Origin: Henckelia pumila
Lineage: Eukaryota; Streptophyta; Magnoliopsida; Lamiales; Gesneriaceae
NCBI RefSeq assembly: GCF_033568475.1
Contig: NC_133123.1
Coordinates: 1,426,001-1,490,000 of the forward strand
Direction: 5' to 3'
Length of the DNA: 64,000 nt
In this document: positions 33,812 to 45,426 of the stretch, piece by piece
Layout: the number at the start of each line of letters is the position of its first letter
Position numbering within the stretch: position 1 is the first letter of the stretch
Notes under the pieces: generated by a model
What the model was told of the DNA's origin: nothing
Databases searched by the model: none
The model's input: only the letters and a program-made list of their open reading frames with translations
Translations under genes and position numbers: made by a program

Positions 33812-35175
33812 ATGGCTCAGATGCCAAGGGCAGCAGTTGATCCCCTGGTGATGGGAAGAGTTATCGGAGACGTGGTGGACATGTTCGTCCCGACGGCGGA
33901 ACTGGTGGTGCGATACGGCGCCGCAACACAGATAAGCAATGGATGTGAAATCAAGCCATCCATGGGGGCTGAGAGGCCTACTGTTCATATCAACGGATCC
34001 TCTGATAATTACTACTCTCTTGTTAGTGATCAAACTAATGACTAATCAAATTTCTAAATTAAATTAATGAATTGATTTTATTTGGGGGTCAATATCATAT
34101 TCGTGGGTTTTAATTTGTTTTTATTTAGGTGATGGTTGATCCCGATGCTCCAAATCCAAGCGAGCCAACTTTCAGAGAGTGGCTGCATTGGCAAGCGCGT
34201 TAATTAATTTTCATATATCATGATTTAATTACTATTTAGATTTTCAATTAATTTATACATGGACACATGGGAAACATGCTTGCATGTATAAACAAATATG
34301 TTAAATGATTTTTTTTTTTTGGGTGCAGGCTAGTAACGGATATACCGGGAGGATCAGATGCCAGTGAAGGTACGGATAGTACATTCGGTGTTTGGTTTAA
34401 TTGATATGATTATTGAATGATTATTAAATGAATGATAAAAGACATGATAAATAAGGATTGGTAAATTGTGTTGAAAATAGTATTGTGTTTGGCTTGATTT
34501 TTAGGAATAAGATTAAATAATGGTTTAAATTTTTTTTTTGCCAAAAATATTATTTATGTTTTATTTTTATTGGATGGGTGGTTTTTAGGTTGGTGGAAAA
34601 GAGTAATTATGAAATTTATGTGTAAGATAAAAACAAGGATAAATAATATAAAATAATTTTATTCTTTCTAGGTTAGATTAACTTGTTTTAATAAAAATCC
34701 TATCAAACAATGAATTAAATAAAAAATCACACATAAACCTACCTAATCCCTTGTACCAAACTTTATTTTTTTTAGGTTAAATTAACTTGTTTTAATAAAA
34801 ATCCTAACAAACAATAGATTAAATAAAAAATCATACATAAACATACCTAATCCCTGTACCAAACACTGCGTCACATTGAATGATTGATATGCATGTATAT
34901 ATGTCAACGCACAAATGGTTGGCAATTGAAATATTATGGAGTACTTGGCATGCATATATATATATACAGGGAAGGAGGTGATGCCATACATGGGGCCTCA
35001 GCCGCCAGTGGGCACCCATCGTTATGTGTTCGCTGCGTTTCAGCAGCATGGGCAGATGGAAGCCGCGGCGGCGAAGCCAGCGGAGCGGCCCCATTTCAGC
35101 ACGCGTCAGTTTTCAGTTGAGAATGAACTCGGCCTTCCTGCGGCAGCCTTGTATTTCAACTCATCAAAGATGTGA
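33812..35175 (+). CDS. MFT: MOTHER OF FT AND TFL1-like PEBP protein
   Basis: Four exons: 33812-34021, 34129-34190, 34329-34369 and 34970-35175 (519 nt, 172 residues). Exons 2 and 3 are 62 and 41 bp, the conserved sizes of the FT/TFL1/MFT family. PEBP proteins are small phosphatidylethanolamine-binding-like signalling proteins; MFT members act mainly in seed dormancy and germination under ABA control. Visible features are VMGRVIGDVVDMFVP, the ligand-pocket motif DPDAPNPSEP, and the MFT-type Trp in REWLHW, where FT has Tyr and TFL1 has His. PYMGPQPPVGTHRY follows, with Thr instead of the usual Ile in GIHR, and the C-terminus is LYFNSSKM. Intron 1 is GT-AG. Intron 2 appears to be GC-AG (exon 2 ends ...GCATTG before GCAAGC). 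Intron 3 carries a MITE-like repeat. Confidence 0.9.
34386..34870. repeat. MITE-like element with internal direct duplication in MFT intron 3
   Basis: The ends CGGTGTTTGGT (34386-34396) and ACCAAACACTGCG (34858-34870) are inverted copies. Inside, a unit of about 90 bp is directly duplicated (34670-34761 and 34774-34863) at roughly 92% identity by eye. No clean TSD was resolved. Confidence 0.45.
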
Positions 35176-37398
35176 AATCAAAGCATATGCAAAGTGTACA
35201 CCAAGTAGTGTAGCTAGCTAGCTAGCTTTAATTTTCATGTTGTAATCTTAGTTTGTAATGTAGCGTTGGAGATTGCTCATCTGTGTAATGTTTTTAAGTA
35301 ATTTTGTTAATGGGGGACATGCAGGCTAGCTATTATATAAACGAGACAGTTCTCTAAATCCAACTAACCAAAAGAGATCGAATAATCATGATGTGAATTA
35401 TGTCCCTCCTAAACTAATGTATGGAGAATGGTGGAATATAATGTTTTATATTTCACACTTCGGGAAAAAAAAAGGTGTTAATTAACTTTGCACATTATCT
35501 AATTAATATGGTACTAAATAAGATTGTTCTTCCTTTTAAAAAAAATAAGATTGTTCTTATGATGTTTTCTCTTATATAATAAAATTTTTATTTGCCTTAA
35601 AAAACTCATGTATGATATTTTTTTTATATATGTCCAAACAATTAAAACTTCTATATTTTTATAGAAAGTTTTTCACATTTTTTGTTATTTATATTAAATT
35701 TAAGTCAATGCCATTTTTATTTTTATTTTTAATTTTATCATCATGAATTCTTAGACATAAATATATTTTTAAACGACGCTTAAGGGATAAAATATTAAGA
35801 ACAAATGTACTAAAAATATTTAATCCACTAGAACCAAAGATCATTCATATTTCAAAAAATTATAAACAATAATAAATTAAAAGAAATTAAAAGCAATCAT
35901 TAGCTTTTAATCTTTATTTTTTGATTTTTTTATATTAATGATATCTAAAAATTTAATTATATTTTTTTGAGTAACTAACATTTTAGATTAACTTGTTTTG
36001 AGAATTGATATTATTATTGGACTTGCTACAAATAAATTCAGTCAATTAAATGTTAAAAGAGTATTATGGTCGATTTCTAGTATAAATCTTAAATATGAAC
36101 TACACTTGAAAAAAATTGGTGTTCAATTAACGCTCCTTGTGATATATACTTAAATTGATATTGTGTTTTGAGTTTCGATGAGACGAATTTATATATTTGA
36201 ATTACCCATAAAAATATTATTTCTTATTATAAATATGTAATTCTTATATATTTAAAATCGACGTCTTTCACGAATATTTCTAACAAAGAGACCTACTTTT
36301 CGTTCAATCATCACTCGCATTCAATTGTACGTATCACGTGTCTTTCACAATTCTCCGGAAGCAAAAAAAAGCCTCTCTTTAAAGTCGCAAATGATTGTAA
36401 ATGCCAAATGCTTATAAATCAACGGATACACAGTCCTTTTCTATGGCCTGTAGGCCTGCTTAAATTTGGGCTTTTAAAAAAATAATTCTGAGCCCAATTT
36501 TGTCAACCTGTTTTTTTTTTTTTTTTTTTTTTGAAAGAAAACCTGCTTATTTTACCATTTAAAAAAGTTCTTGTTGTGATCTACAAAAATATCATGTTAA
36601 TATTTGAATCGCAACTGAGTTTTAGCAAAACAAAGACAATTAATTATAATCAATTGTTATAATTCTAATTATATCAACATATTTTTATATTATATATATA
36701 AATGCCCCCAACCCTTTGTAGTCCATATAAAATTAGGTAGTGTTCAACTTACCGTTTTACCCGAATCATAAATTCAATGTCTTATGATTTGCAACATCAA
36801 TAATATTCCATTAATTATGCTCATATGTAAAAATATTAACCATCGAATGCATAATTTGTATAATATTCATGGGATAAAATCTCATTAACCGTAAAATTAT
36901 ATGGTTATTAGATGGGTGCTTGTTGTCCCAATTTCGTCCTATGACGTAATTACGTGCATAATCACATCTAATTGTCAAAATGACGACCGAAACTTCCTTC
37001 AATTTATAATCAATCTTATTATATATAACAATAATAATATAATTTACGATTTACCTTTAACCAAATGTGATTTGGATAGCAGGTGGTGGTTTCTTTTCAG
37101 GCAAGCTATCAAAGACGAAAACGGTAAACAAACGAAGAGTCCAAACGGGAATTGAATCAGCTCTTGCCTCTTCTCACTTTGGATCCGAACCTTTTTCTTC
37201 TTGCTCCTCATTCTTTCATGATCTCTTGCTAAATAAGAAGTTGAGTTCAGACGGTGTTATTCATTATGTTCAATCTGTGAAAAGTGATAGATGCTTATGG
37301 TTGAATCTTCGTTATTCTTTACAAAATGTTTGTCGGCGACATAGTACGCATTCTACTCACATCAGCTTCTATCCTCTTGTCTCACGCCCAGTTTCATC
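35176..37398. other. MFT-like 3' flank and intergenic DNA
   Basis: A/T-rich with no convincing gene. Plausible 3' UTR sequence extends past 35300. The last few hundred bases are the 5' flank or leader of the ABC1-type kinase. The ORF at 37067-37444 overlaps that gene's first coding exon in another frame and is taken as leader sequence. Confidence 0.55.
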
Positions 37399-40300
37399 AT
37401 GTCAAGGTTTGCTTTCTTTGTTTTCCTTGATTTTACCTAATTAAAAGTAAAAGGGTCTTTTTCGGTTGCTTTTTTTTTTTAAAAAAAATTATTTCTTTCG
37501 TATTTGTATTTAGAATCATTTAGATTTTATTGATTAGAGTTGTTCGCATTTTTTGTAATTTATTTGAACTTGTATTTTTCAAGCTGTCGAATCTTTCTTT
37601 TTTACTGGGTGGAAATCATGTGTTTGCGGCTATTAATGTGGAGGTGTTTTACTCAGTTAACCAACGCATTGGCATGATCTAGTCTTGCATTATTCTGTTG
37701 AGTGCAAAAAATACATGGAAATTGGTCACTTTTAGTTTGTGTAGAGTTGATGCTTTTTGAATACATGAAAGGGCAGGCAGTTTCGTTTGTACAAATGTTG
37801 GTTTTTTTATTAGTAGCGGTGGGGTTTTGACCTCCAAAGCTGTTGCAGATTCTTGACTGATAGAAACATCTGGAGAGTGTCACAATCTTCACTGATAAAC
37901 CGAGTTAGCATCTATTCGGAAAGATCAAAACATGGTTCCTTTGACAGAGCCGGTTTCAACTGTTCTCTCCAATATAGACTCTACCTGCAGTATTCTTTTC
38001 CCAGCAGAAGACATGTTTGGAATGTGACACCTGATATTGGAAAAGGTTTCTATAATGGTTATATTCGGCGGTATTCAGTTCTTCCATTGAGTAATACCAT
38101 AACTCATCATGCTGGAGTTGCTTGGAAGAGGTGGGCACAAGTGTGCGTGCGTAGTGGCTGGAATTTTCTCCCCTTACACAGGACGGCCCAGGCTGTCAGC
38201 TTGGCCTTGAGCAATTCTTACATGGTTGTTCCTGGTATATTTGCTCTAGTCTGTGGAACACAGGTGGTATGGGCACAAGCGATTCATGACAATAATGTCT
38301 TTCGGCCAAGAAATACTTTATACATACGTGCAGAAGACAGCCATCTCTTCTTGACTAGATTGATCCTATCCATATTCGATGGCTTTTTGTTGTTATTAAG
38401 AGCTATATTTTTGGTTGTTCTGTTTACACCAAGCATTGCCATGGCTCCATTTGCGGATAGTTTTGGACCTCAATTCAGGGAATTGTGGCTCCAGGTTATT
38501 CATCAAACTCTAGAAAGAGCAGGACCTGCCTTCATAAAATGGGGCCAGTGGGCTGCCACACGACCAGATCTCTTTCGTACAGACTTGTGCAGCGAATTGT
38601 CAAAGCTTCAGACAAAAGCCCCGGAACATAGTTTTGCCTACACAAAGAAGGCTATTGAGAAAGCTTTTGGCCGTAAGATTTCTGAAATTTTTGATGACTT
38701 TGAGGTAGAACCTGTGGCATCTGGAAGTATTGCTCAAGTACACAGGGCTTCTCTCCGGTCTCGATATCCTGGTCGTCAGATGAAACCATTGCTAGTTGCA
38801 GTAAAGGTGAGACATCCAGGAGTTGGCGAATCTATAAAACGGGATTTTGAGATAATTAATATAGTGGCCAAAATCTCAACCTTCATTCCCGCTCTGAATT
38901 GGTTGAGATTGGATGAAAGCGTACAGCAGTTCGCAGTTTTTATGATGTCTCAGGTTGATCTTTCTCGAGAAGCTTCTAACTTGAGCCGCTTCATTTATAA
39001 TTTTCGTAGATGGAAGGATGTTTCCTTCCCAAAACCTGTATATCCTTTAGTACATCCAGCTGTTTTGGTGGAAACTTTTGAGCACGGAGAAAGTGTTTCT
39101 TACTTTGTGGATGAGCTTGAAGGGAACGAGCGACTAAAAAGTTCACTTGCCAATATTGGAACACATGCTTTGCTTAAGATGCTTCTGGTAATAATATGTT
39201 TTCTTTTCCGTCTTTCCAATATCGTCGTCATGCATTCTATGCTGGTAATTCAAATTGAACAACCATTCCTTTTGTTCCAATTCCCTTCGCTATGAAAACT
39301 AATTATGTTCTTATTGTTCGCAATTTATGGTTAGCTACTTATACTTATGTTTTCTGATATTTTTTCTCTTTGCTTTGTCAGGTAGACAACTTTGTTCATG
39401 CTGACATGCATCCTGGAAACATCATAGTTCGTGTAGGTAGAAACAAATCTTCCCGGAAAAAGCTGTTCAAAACCAAGCCTCATATCATATTTATTGACGT
39501 GGGAATGACTGCGGAACTTTCTAATTATGATCGCTTAAATTTACTCGAGTTCTTTAAAGCTGTTGCTCGTAGAGATGGCCAAACTGCAGCACAGTGCACT
39601 CTGAGATTATCAAAGAAACAGAACTGCCCAAACCCTGAGGCCTACATTCAGGTGAATCTTTAATGCTGAATGATATTAGATGCGGAACCTTAGACACATC
39701 CTTCAGAGTTTGGGCACCACCCTTACCATCAGTGACTTACCTTTTTGGTACACTAGTTCCAGTTTGGTAGACACTGGAGAAAAGGAGCTAAAAAAACAAT
39801 GCTGGTAACTAGAGTAATTACAAGTCACAATTGGGTGAGAAAATGTTGAAGATGTGATCCTTCTGTGGCAGTTTGTCCTTGCTAACAAATCACATAAAAA
39901 GCATCTTCTCTTTTTTAATTTAATTTTTCTCATGTGGTACCACCGTTTCTCAATAAAGTTTTTTTGTCATATTATTGTGTGTGATTTGTAGAAAATTTTA
40001 TTTAATCTTGTAAAGCTCTTCAATTAACGTTACTTGGCAGGAAGTGAAGGAATCATTTGATTTTTGGGGTACACCGGAAGGAGATCCGATTCATCCTGCT
40101 GACTGCATGCTACAAGTTCTTGAGCAAGTCCGGCGTCATAAAGTCAATGTTGATGGCAATGTTTGCGCTGTGATGGTCACAATTTTGGTCCTTGAGGTAC
40201 TCTTGCCTAATTTTTCTTTTTGCGTAATTGGGTTGAAGGAAGGAATATTATTCCTAGTCTACGGGCGGATGCAACCTGTGATGTTTATTAACTTTGGTCG

Positions 40301-40484
40301 AGAATTCTTGGTATCCTTTGGTTACGCTGTTCAATAATAATTGGTAACTCATTCTCATTTACAGGGCTGGCAGCGGAAGCTTGACCCAGAATATGATATG
40401 ATGCATACATTACAAACACTGCTTCTTAAAGCCGATTGGGCGAAATCACTTTCTTACACAATTGAAGGACTCATGGCCCCGTGA
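37399..40484 (+). CDS. ABC1/UbiB-family atypical kinase (ADCK-like)
   Basis: Five coding exons: 37399-37406, 37849-39187, 39382-39651, 40041-40196 and 40365-40484 (1893 nt, 630 residues). The 8-bp first coding exon was chosen because it alone gives an ATG in phase with exon 2, making the N-terminus MSRFLTDRNIWR. The first ~70 residues are rich in Arg and Ser with few acids, as in a mitochondrial presequence. Family signatures are present: KxGQ (IKWGQ, about 233-236), the Ala/Gly-rich loop replacement ASGSIAQVH (about 293-301), ATP-site Lys in VAVKVRHPG, the ExD region (DLSREASNL), catalytic HADMHPGN and the DFG equivalent FIDVGM. Hydrophobic residues near 176-200 may anchor it in a membrane. 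Relatives support quinone or lipid metabolism in mitochondria or plastids; the substrate here is unknown. It converges on the RNase H-like gene, with 348 bp between stops. Confidence 0.88.
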
Positions 40485-40832
40485 ATGGCTTTGAACAATC
40501 CCATATCATTTGTTTTGGTTAACTTTGAAGTTAGAACAATTCATTTTGCAGTATGTTCTGCCTCTACATCATGCAAAATTTCAGCCAGTTTGGTTCAAAG
40601 TAGTAGGTTTTTCCCTATGTTTAATGGTCTCCTATTTTGGCAGAGAGAAAATGTGAACAATAGCATTAAAAACAACGTAGCAGGTTCTACACAAATGTTC
40701 TGATTCTTGTTCACAGCTACGTATTTTGATGGTTATCAGAACATTTTGTACACTGTATTCACAACATTAGTTACAAGTTCCACGAGATTGGAAAATTTGT
40801 ACAAAATACATGAAAGCTATATAACGGTAGTT

Positions 40833-41438
40833 TTATTTTAGTCTGTGATATGTTTTCCCAATGGCATCATCCTGGACAATGCCTAGAACCTTGGTTGGGG
40901 GTTCATGCCAAATCTGAGGCTTCAACAGTTGATGTCCCATTTTCGCAAATTTGTCAGCAGCCATGTTTCCCTCTCTGAAAACATGAGCGAGAACATAATT
41001 CTCGATTTCCCGTAGCATCAATCGTATACAACGGACATGCATCTGCATTTCTTTGCTTTTAGCTTCTCTGTTTCGAGATATTACATCTATTGTACTCTTG
41101 GAATCTCCTTCTATGAGCACATAATCCCAGCGATTTTGAAGCACAAGATCAAGGCCTTTCCGCATGGCAACCAATTCGGCAATTGTGCTGTTGGATTGTC
41201 CAATGCGTTCTGCATAGCCAAGCAGAAATTCAGCGTTATGGTTTCTGAATATCCCTCCAATGCTGGCTTCCCCTGTCTTGTATATGCATGATCCGTCAAA
41301 ATTTAGTTTCGTCCAGCCTATTTCGGGCTTTTCCCATCTCACATTTATGGCTTTCTCGTGCAGTTTCCTGGATAAAACATGAAATGGTCTGTAAATTGCT
41401 GTCTTACAACAAAATAATCTTGAAATTGCTGGCAACAT
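40833..41438 (-). CDS. single-domain RNase H-like protein
   Basis: A single exon of 201 residues. It matches the plant RNase H-like (RVT_3) fold that occurs both in non-LTR retrotransposons and as stand-alone host proteins. The four acidic positions expected for catalysis are present: D48 (NFDGS), E88 (IAELVAM), D112 (EGDSKST) and D162 (MAADKFAKMG). The N-terminal 35 residues are basic and hydrophobic (AISRLFCCKTAIYRPFHVLSRKLHEK), possibly an organelle-targeting peptide. No reverse transcriptase or other LINE sequence flanks it, and the frame is intact, so a host gene is more likely than a LINE remnant. Expression is not shown. Confidence 0.75.
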   Translation of the reverse strand: MLPAISRLFCCKTAIYRPFHVLSRKLHEKAINVRWEKPEIGWTKLNFDGSCIYKTGEASIGGIFRNHNAEFLLGYAERIGQSNSTIAELVAMRKGLDLVLQNRWDYVLIEGDSKSTIDVISRNREAKSKEMQMHVRCIRLMLREIENYVLAHVFREGNMAADKFAKMGHQLLKPQIWHEPPTKVLGIVQDDAIGKTYHRLK

Positions 41439-43602
41439 TTCGAAGGTAATGTGTACAAAATGTGACAGAGAAAGGATGGTGTCGAGGTTGAAATATTAAG
41501 ATTGGATAATGTAAGAAAACACGCATGGCTTCATGCAATTTGTGAAGGGAACTTGGAGTAGAGGATAAGCAAGGTGGCATGAGAATTTCATGGATACAAG
41601 GTAAGACTTGACACTTGGATTCCTTGTTTTCGTTCTCAGGAAATTATCACAAAAAGGATTATGCATGGGGGGAGTGCAAGTGGACTTGATTTCACAGCAG
41701 TTTTTTACCATTGTTTTTAAATTTTTAACTGTCAATAACCGTCTTCTTGCTTTGGCACCACGAACCCCGTTGGTTACTGGCCTGTCTTTAAAAAAATGGA
41801 GACGTGGTTTTAAGTTTCCTGGCTTCTATAAGTGGGTTTTCTTTATTTTATATATTGCATTTTATATACCGCATAACATAATTATAATTTAATCCATTTA
41901 TTTTATTTTTTCATTTAAATTTAATGACGGGGATTTGCTTTTAATTTGGTGTGTGGGTTTATAAACAAAATGGAGGGTAATTAAGTACACTCATTCAAAT
42001 GTTCAAAAGTAGTTTTTTTAGAGTTTCAAATATTAAATATTGCATGTGATTGGCGTATATCTAAAACTGTTATTTTTTCCGCGAATTTAAATCATCATCT
42101 ATCCTATAAATCTTTTTTCTTTTTTAATTTTGTCGCACATTATTTCAGAAGAAGCCGGGAATGCATCGATTTTACATATTCTCAAGCACATTAATGTTGA
42201 AGAATAACATGTATGAAAGTCTAATGAAGAATGTTTAATGAATTAAATAAGATACAAGAAACGAGTTAGTATTGCAGTAATCAGCCTCTTAAGCGGGACA
42301 TTTCATCCCCTGCAGGAGATTTGGAGACCTTAAGACATGCTGCATACATGATCATGATACCTTATGATTTTTCTCGTGTTTATTTGTCTATTATCTTTTG
42401 TTTGACCATGATTTTGAAATATAATTCATTCATCTAATGAGTCTTTCGCTTCGAGCAATATTGCCAAGAATATTGGATGGCCTACGACATTTTGAAGAGA
42501 AAAAGAAGCCCAAGGACATCACAAAGAATGCCCCCAACTTGGCCATGTTGAGAAGAATTAGATCGCCTTATAAATTGTCTAGCCCTTTTGTCTGCTTCTC
42601 ATCGGTATCTCAGGTCTCTTCAGGTCCCATATCTTGTTATTATATACTCAGCAAATGATATGATTCCGGTACACGAGTTGAACTTGTTGCAAAAAATGAG
42701 CCTAGTCATCATCTGTCTCATATTTACATACTGGGAAGCACCAACAACAATGTGCAAATAGCTGTTTCTGGTTCCGTGCATACATGCCTTAATTTGTTTA
42801 CAGAACCTGCAGTTGCTATATTAATACAGAACATAATACATGCCCGCCGCGCATCAATTTGTGTTCCTATATGATGCAGCGAAGCATATGATGCTCCACG
42901 GTGCATATGAATTAAAATCGATACCAGTATAAACCGCAATGCATGATGTGTTCTCTTTCACATAAGATGTCATCATTTGAGGAGCTAGCTGGGGGCTCGT
43001 ACAATGGGGGGGACAAGCTAGCCAGCCCAAATTTGGACGTACGTAGATGCCGCCGGCCAAGGCCTTATTATGGCAATTGGCATTGTTCTGAGCATTTCAA
43101 AACGGGGAAAAAAAAAACTCTTGATGAAGCTGAGTTTTCAAAGAAAGTCTCATCAATTTCTTGGAGCGACCAATAGTTCTTGGTTTTACATCAACATACG
43201 GTAGTACCACATGATCAACAGCACCTTTACCTTATGATAAATATGTTTGATTGATGGAATGGAATCACGGTGACATGGATCCAACTCACAGATTCTATGA
43301 GCAATTGGCACAAATATTGGTCCCAAAACAATCAGTTGCCGAAAAATATGAAAACTTTGGACATATATATTGCTTTTTCGTCAACAGACAGGAGAAAGAA
43401 TAAAGTAAAACAAATTAATCCACTGGAGAAGGAACAAGTTCGCGAGTTATCATAAAATACTCCATCACAAGTCCACACCACACAAGACATTCTTCACGTG
43501 CTTATGCACTAACAATTGCTGTATGCTCCACTACTCATATTCTGAGTGAATAGTACTCCGATATGTGAAACTAGATTAAATGATTTTAAAAGCCAGAAAT
43601 TA
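41439..43602. other. intergenic DNA, no convincing gene
   Basis: Several ORFs of 60-100 codons (for example 41608-41892, 42437-42658 and 42943-43176) have no recognisable domain and no clear exon structure. The 3' end holds the leader of the PB1 gene; the in-frame ATG at 43546 is considered under that gene. Confidence 0.5.
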
Positions 43603-44805
43603 ATGGCCTTACACCACCAAATGAACGAGCTGGAATCAGGCTCCGGAGCGTCCACGCCACGCTCCGACCACCACCACCACAACGACGACTGTGCCCCGTC
43701 CCAGCAGCCAAGAATCCGCTTCATGTGCAGCTTTGGCGGGAAAATCGTGCCCCGCCCCCACGACAACCAGCTCCGTTACGTCGGCGGCGACACCCGCATC
43801 GTTTGTGTTCACCGCCACACCAATTTCTCGTCCCTCCTCTCCAAACTCTCCAAGCTATCGGGCACGATAAACATGAGCATAAAGTACCAGCTACCCAACG
43901 AAGACTTAGACGCGCTGATCACGGTCACTTCCGATGAAGACGTCGAAAACATGATGGAAGAGTATAATCGGCTCGCCCACAGCCATAAATCGGCTCGGCT
44001 CAGGTTGTTTCTTTTCCCGACAGATATGGCCGCCACCAGCATCAACTCCCTTCTCGACGGCTCAGCTAAGCGGGAGAGCTGGTTCGTCGACACTCTTAAT
44101 GGTGGGCCGGCAATCCTCGATCGCGGCCGGTCGGAGGTGTCATCGGTTGTTTCCGAGGTACCGGATTACTTATTCGGTTTGGATAATTCCGACGATGCCA
44201 TGAAAGACGTTAACAAGATGAAAAATAAGATCCTTTTAAAAGAAAGCATACCCATATCCGACCCGGGTTCACCCGCCCCGGTAGTTTCATCACCGTTCGG
44301 CTCCACACCACCACCGGCCGCAGCCACAGTGATTCCCGATCTTCCTCATGTCAGAACCAAACCCGTTAACCCGGTTCAAGCAGTGGAACCCACCAAGGAA
44401 GCTCAAGTTATCCAAGAAATGGTCAACGAGAAAATGGATCCCCAGCTGACAGAGTATTCGGGCACACCCATATGGCATTACCCAAGTCAAGTAGTGCAGC
44501 CTGTACCGACAGTTTATTACGTTCCCGGTGGTCATATTCCGACCGGAAACATCCCGGTTCAACCCGTTCCGATTCCAGGTCAGTTCTTACGGCCCTTCCA
44601 AGTAGCTTCAAATCAAGTACCTGCCGGGTTTCCGGTGTACGGTGCTGGCATGACACGGTATGAAATGCCCGTCAGAATTATATCCGATAATTCAAGTCAA
44701 GCAATGTATTATTCAGCCAGAAATCCCGGGATAGTTCCGGGTGGAGGAGAAATGCAGGGACCCGGAAAAGATGTAATGTCGGGTCGGGCCGCTCAAGGAT
44801 CTTGA
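43603..44805 (+). CDS. PB1-domain protein
   Basis: A single exon. From ATG 43603 it encodes 400 residues; an upstream in-frame ATG at 43546 would add 19. The later start gives MALHHQMNELESGSG, and the residues after it look like the N-terminus of plant PB1 proteins with GSG and SPRSD-like segments. The PB1 domain spans about residues 36-139. It has the basic-face Lys in GGKIVPRP (K47) and an acidic OPCA-like segment (QLPNEDLDALITVTSDEDVENMMEEY, about 96-121), so it could pair head-to-tail with other PB1 domains. The remaining 260 residues are Pro-rich and of low complexity, including repeated PVQPVPIPGQ-type segments. The family acts as scaffolds in signalling; the specific partner is unknown. 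Confidence 0.85.
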   Translation: MALHHQMNELESGSGASTPRSDHHHHNDDCAPSQQPRIRFMCSFGGKIVPRPHDNQLRYVGGDTRIVCVHRHTNFSSLLSKLSKLSGTINMSIKYQLPNEDLDALITVTSDEDVENMMEEYNRLAHSHKSARLRLFLFPTDMAATSINSLLDGSAKRESWFVDTLNGGPAILDRGRSEVSSVVSEVPDYLFGLDNSDDAMKDVNKMKNKILLKESIPISDPGSPAPVVSSPFGSTPPPAAATVIPDLPHVRTKPVNPVQAVEPTKEAQVIQEMVNEKMDPQLTEYSGTPIWHYPSQVVQPVPTVYYVPGGHIPTGNIPVQPVPIPGQFLRPFQVASNQVPAGFPVYGAGMTRYEMPVRIISDNSSQAMYYSARNPGIVPGGGEMQGPGKDVMSGRAAQGS

Positions 44806-44871
44806 ATTCTTGATATGAACATATCACTGAAAAAACTAGTACATGTATTACTGCCGTGGTATTTTGTATCT

Positions 44872-44997
44872 ATTACATGATTATCCATTCATTTGATTTG
44901 GAAAAAATTTTAAAAAAATTTATGTAGGATATTCATGTAATTTTAAATGTCATGTCTAATCCAACGTGTAAGACTCTGTGTACATGTAGCATTACAC
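44872..44997. repeat. diverged partial copy of the neighbouring MITE
   Basis: ATTACATGATTATCC (44872-44886) and the following CATTTGATTTGGAAAAAAT-like segment recur at 45103-45140 in the MITE at 45048-45206. The right end ACATGTAGCATTAC resembles that MITE's terminus. The left end seems lost. Confidence 0.5.
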
Positions 44998-45047
44998 AAT
45001 TAAAATTGGAAAAAAAAAAACAGAAAAGGAATACAATATTGAAAATT

Positions 45048-45206
45048 GGGTAATGCTACATTTACACTAAAGGTTACACGTTGGATTACACATTTCATTT
45101 GAAATTACATGATTATCCCTGCACTTTATTTGGAAAAAATCTTTCAAAAATGCATATAGGATAATGATGTAATTTCAAGTATAACGTGTAACATGTAGAA
45201 TTACCC
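45048..45206. mobile_element. Mutator-type MITE, 159 bp
   Basis: The ends GGGTAATGCTACAT and ATGTAGAATTACCC form terminal inverted repeats. A perfect 9-bp TSD TTGAAAATT lies at 45039-45047 and 45207-45215. It is non-coding and sits between the PB1 gene and the convergent DUF4220 gene. Confidence 0.75.
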
Positions 45207-45426
45207 TTGAAAATTAGCATCAATTTCTCATTGTCTAGGGTAGTTACAATTAGAAATACATTCATACACCGAAAGTACCTCACGTACAATGTATTTATTA
45301 TTGTTTTATTGAAGAAAAAAAAAACTTGAGGATACATTTGAAAAAAGAAACATAAAAACACAAAAAATACAAGAGAAAATCAATTTATGAATATGACAGA
45401 AACCGATTGTTTGTTTCACATTGCAA

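Noticed and set aside
37067-37444. 125-codon ORF as the first exon of the ABC1-type kinase
   Set aside because: Its frame does not join exon 2 in phase at the GT at 37407; only ATG 37399 does.
42437-43176. Possible small genes at 42437-42658 and 42943-43176
   Set aside because: No recognisable domain, promoter or splice partners, and the lengths are expected by chance in A/T-moderate DNA.
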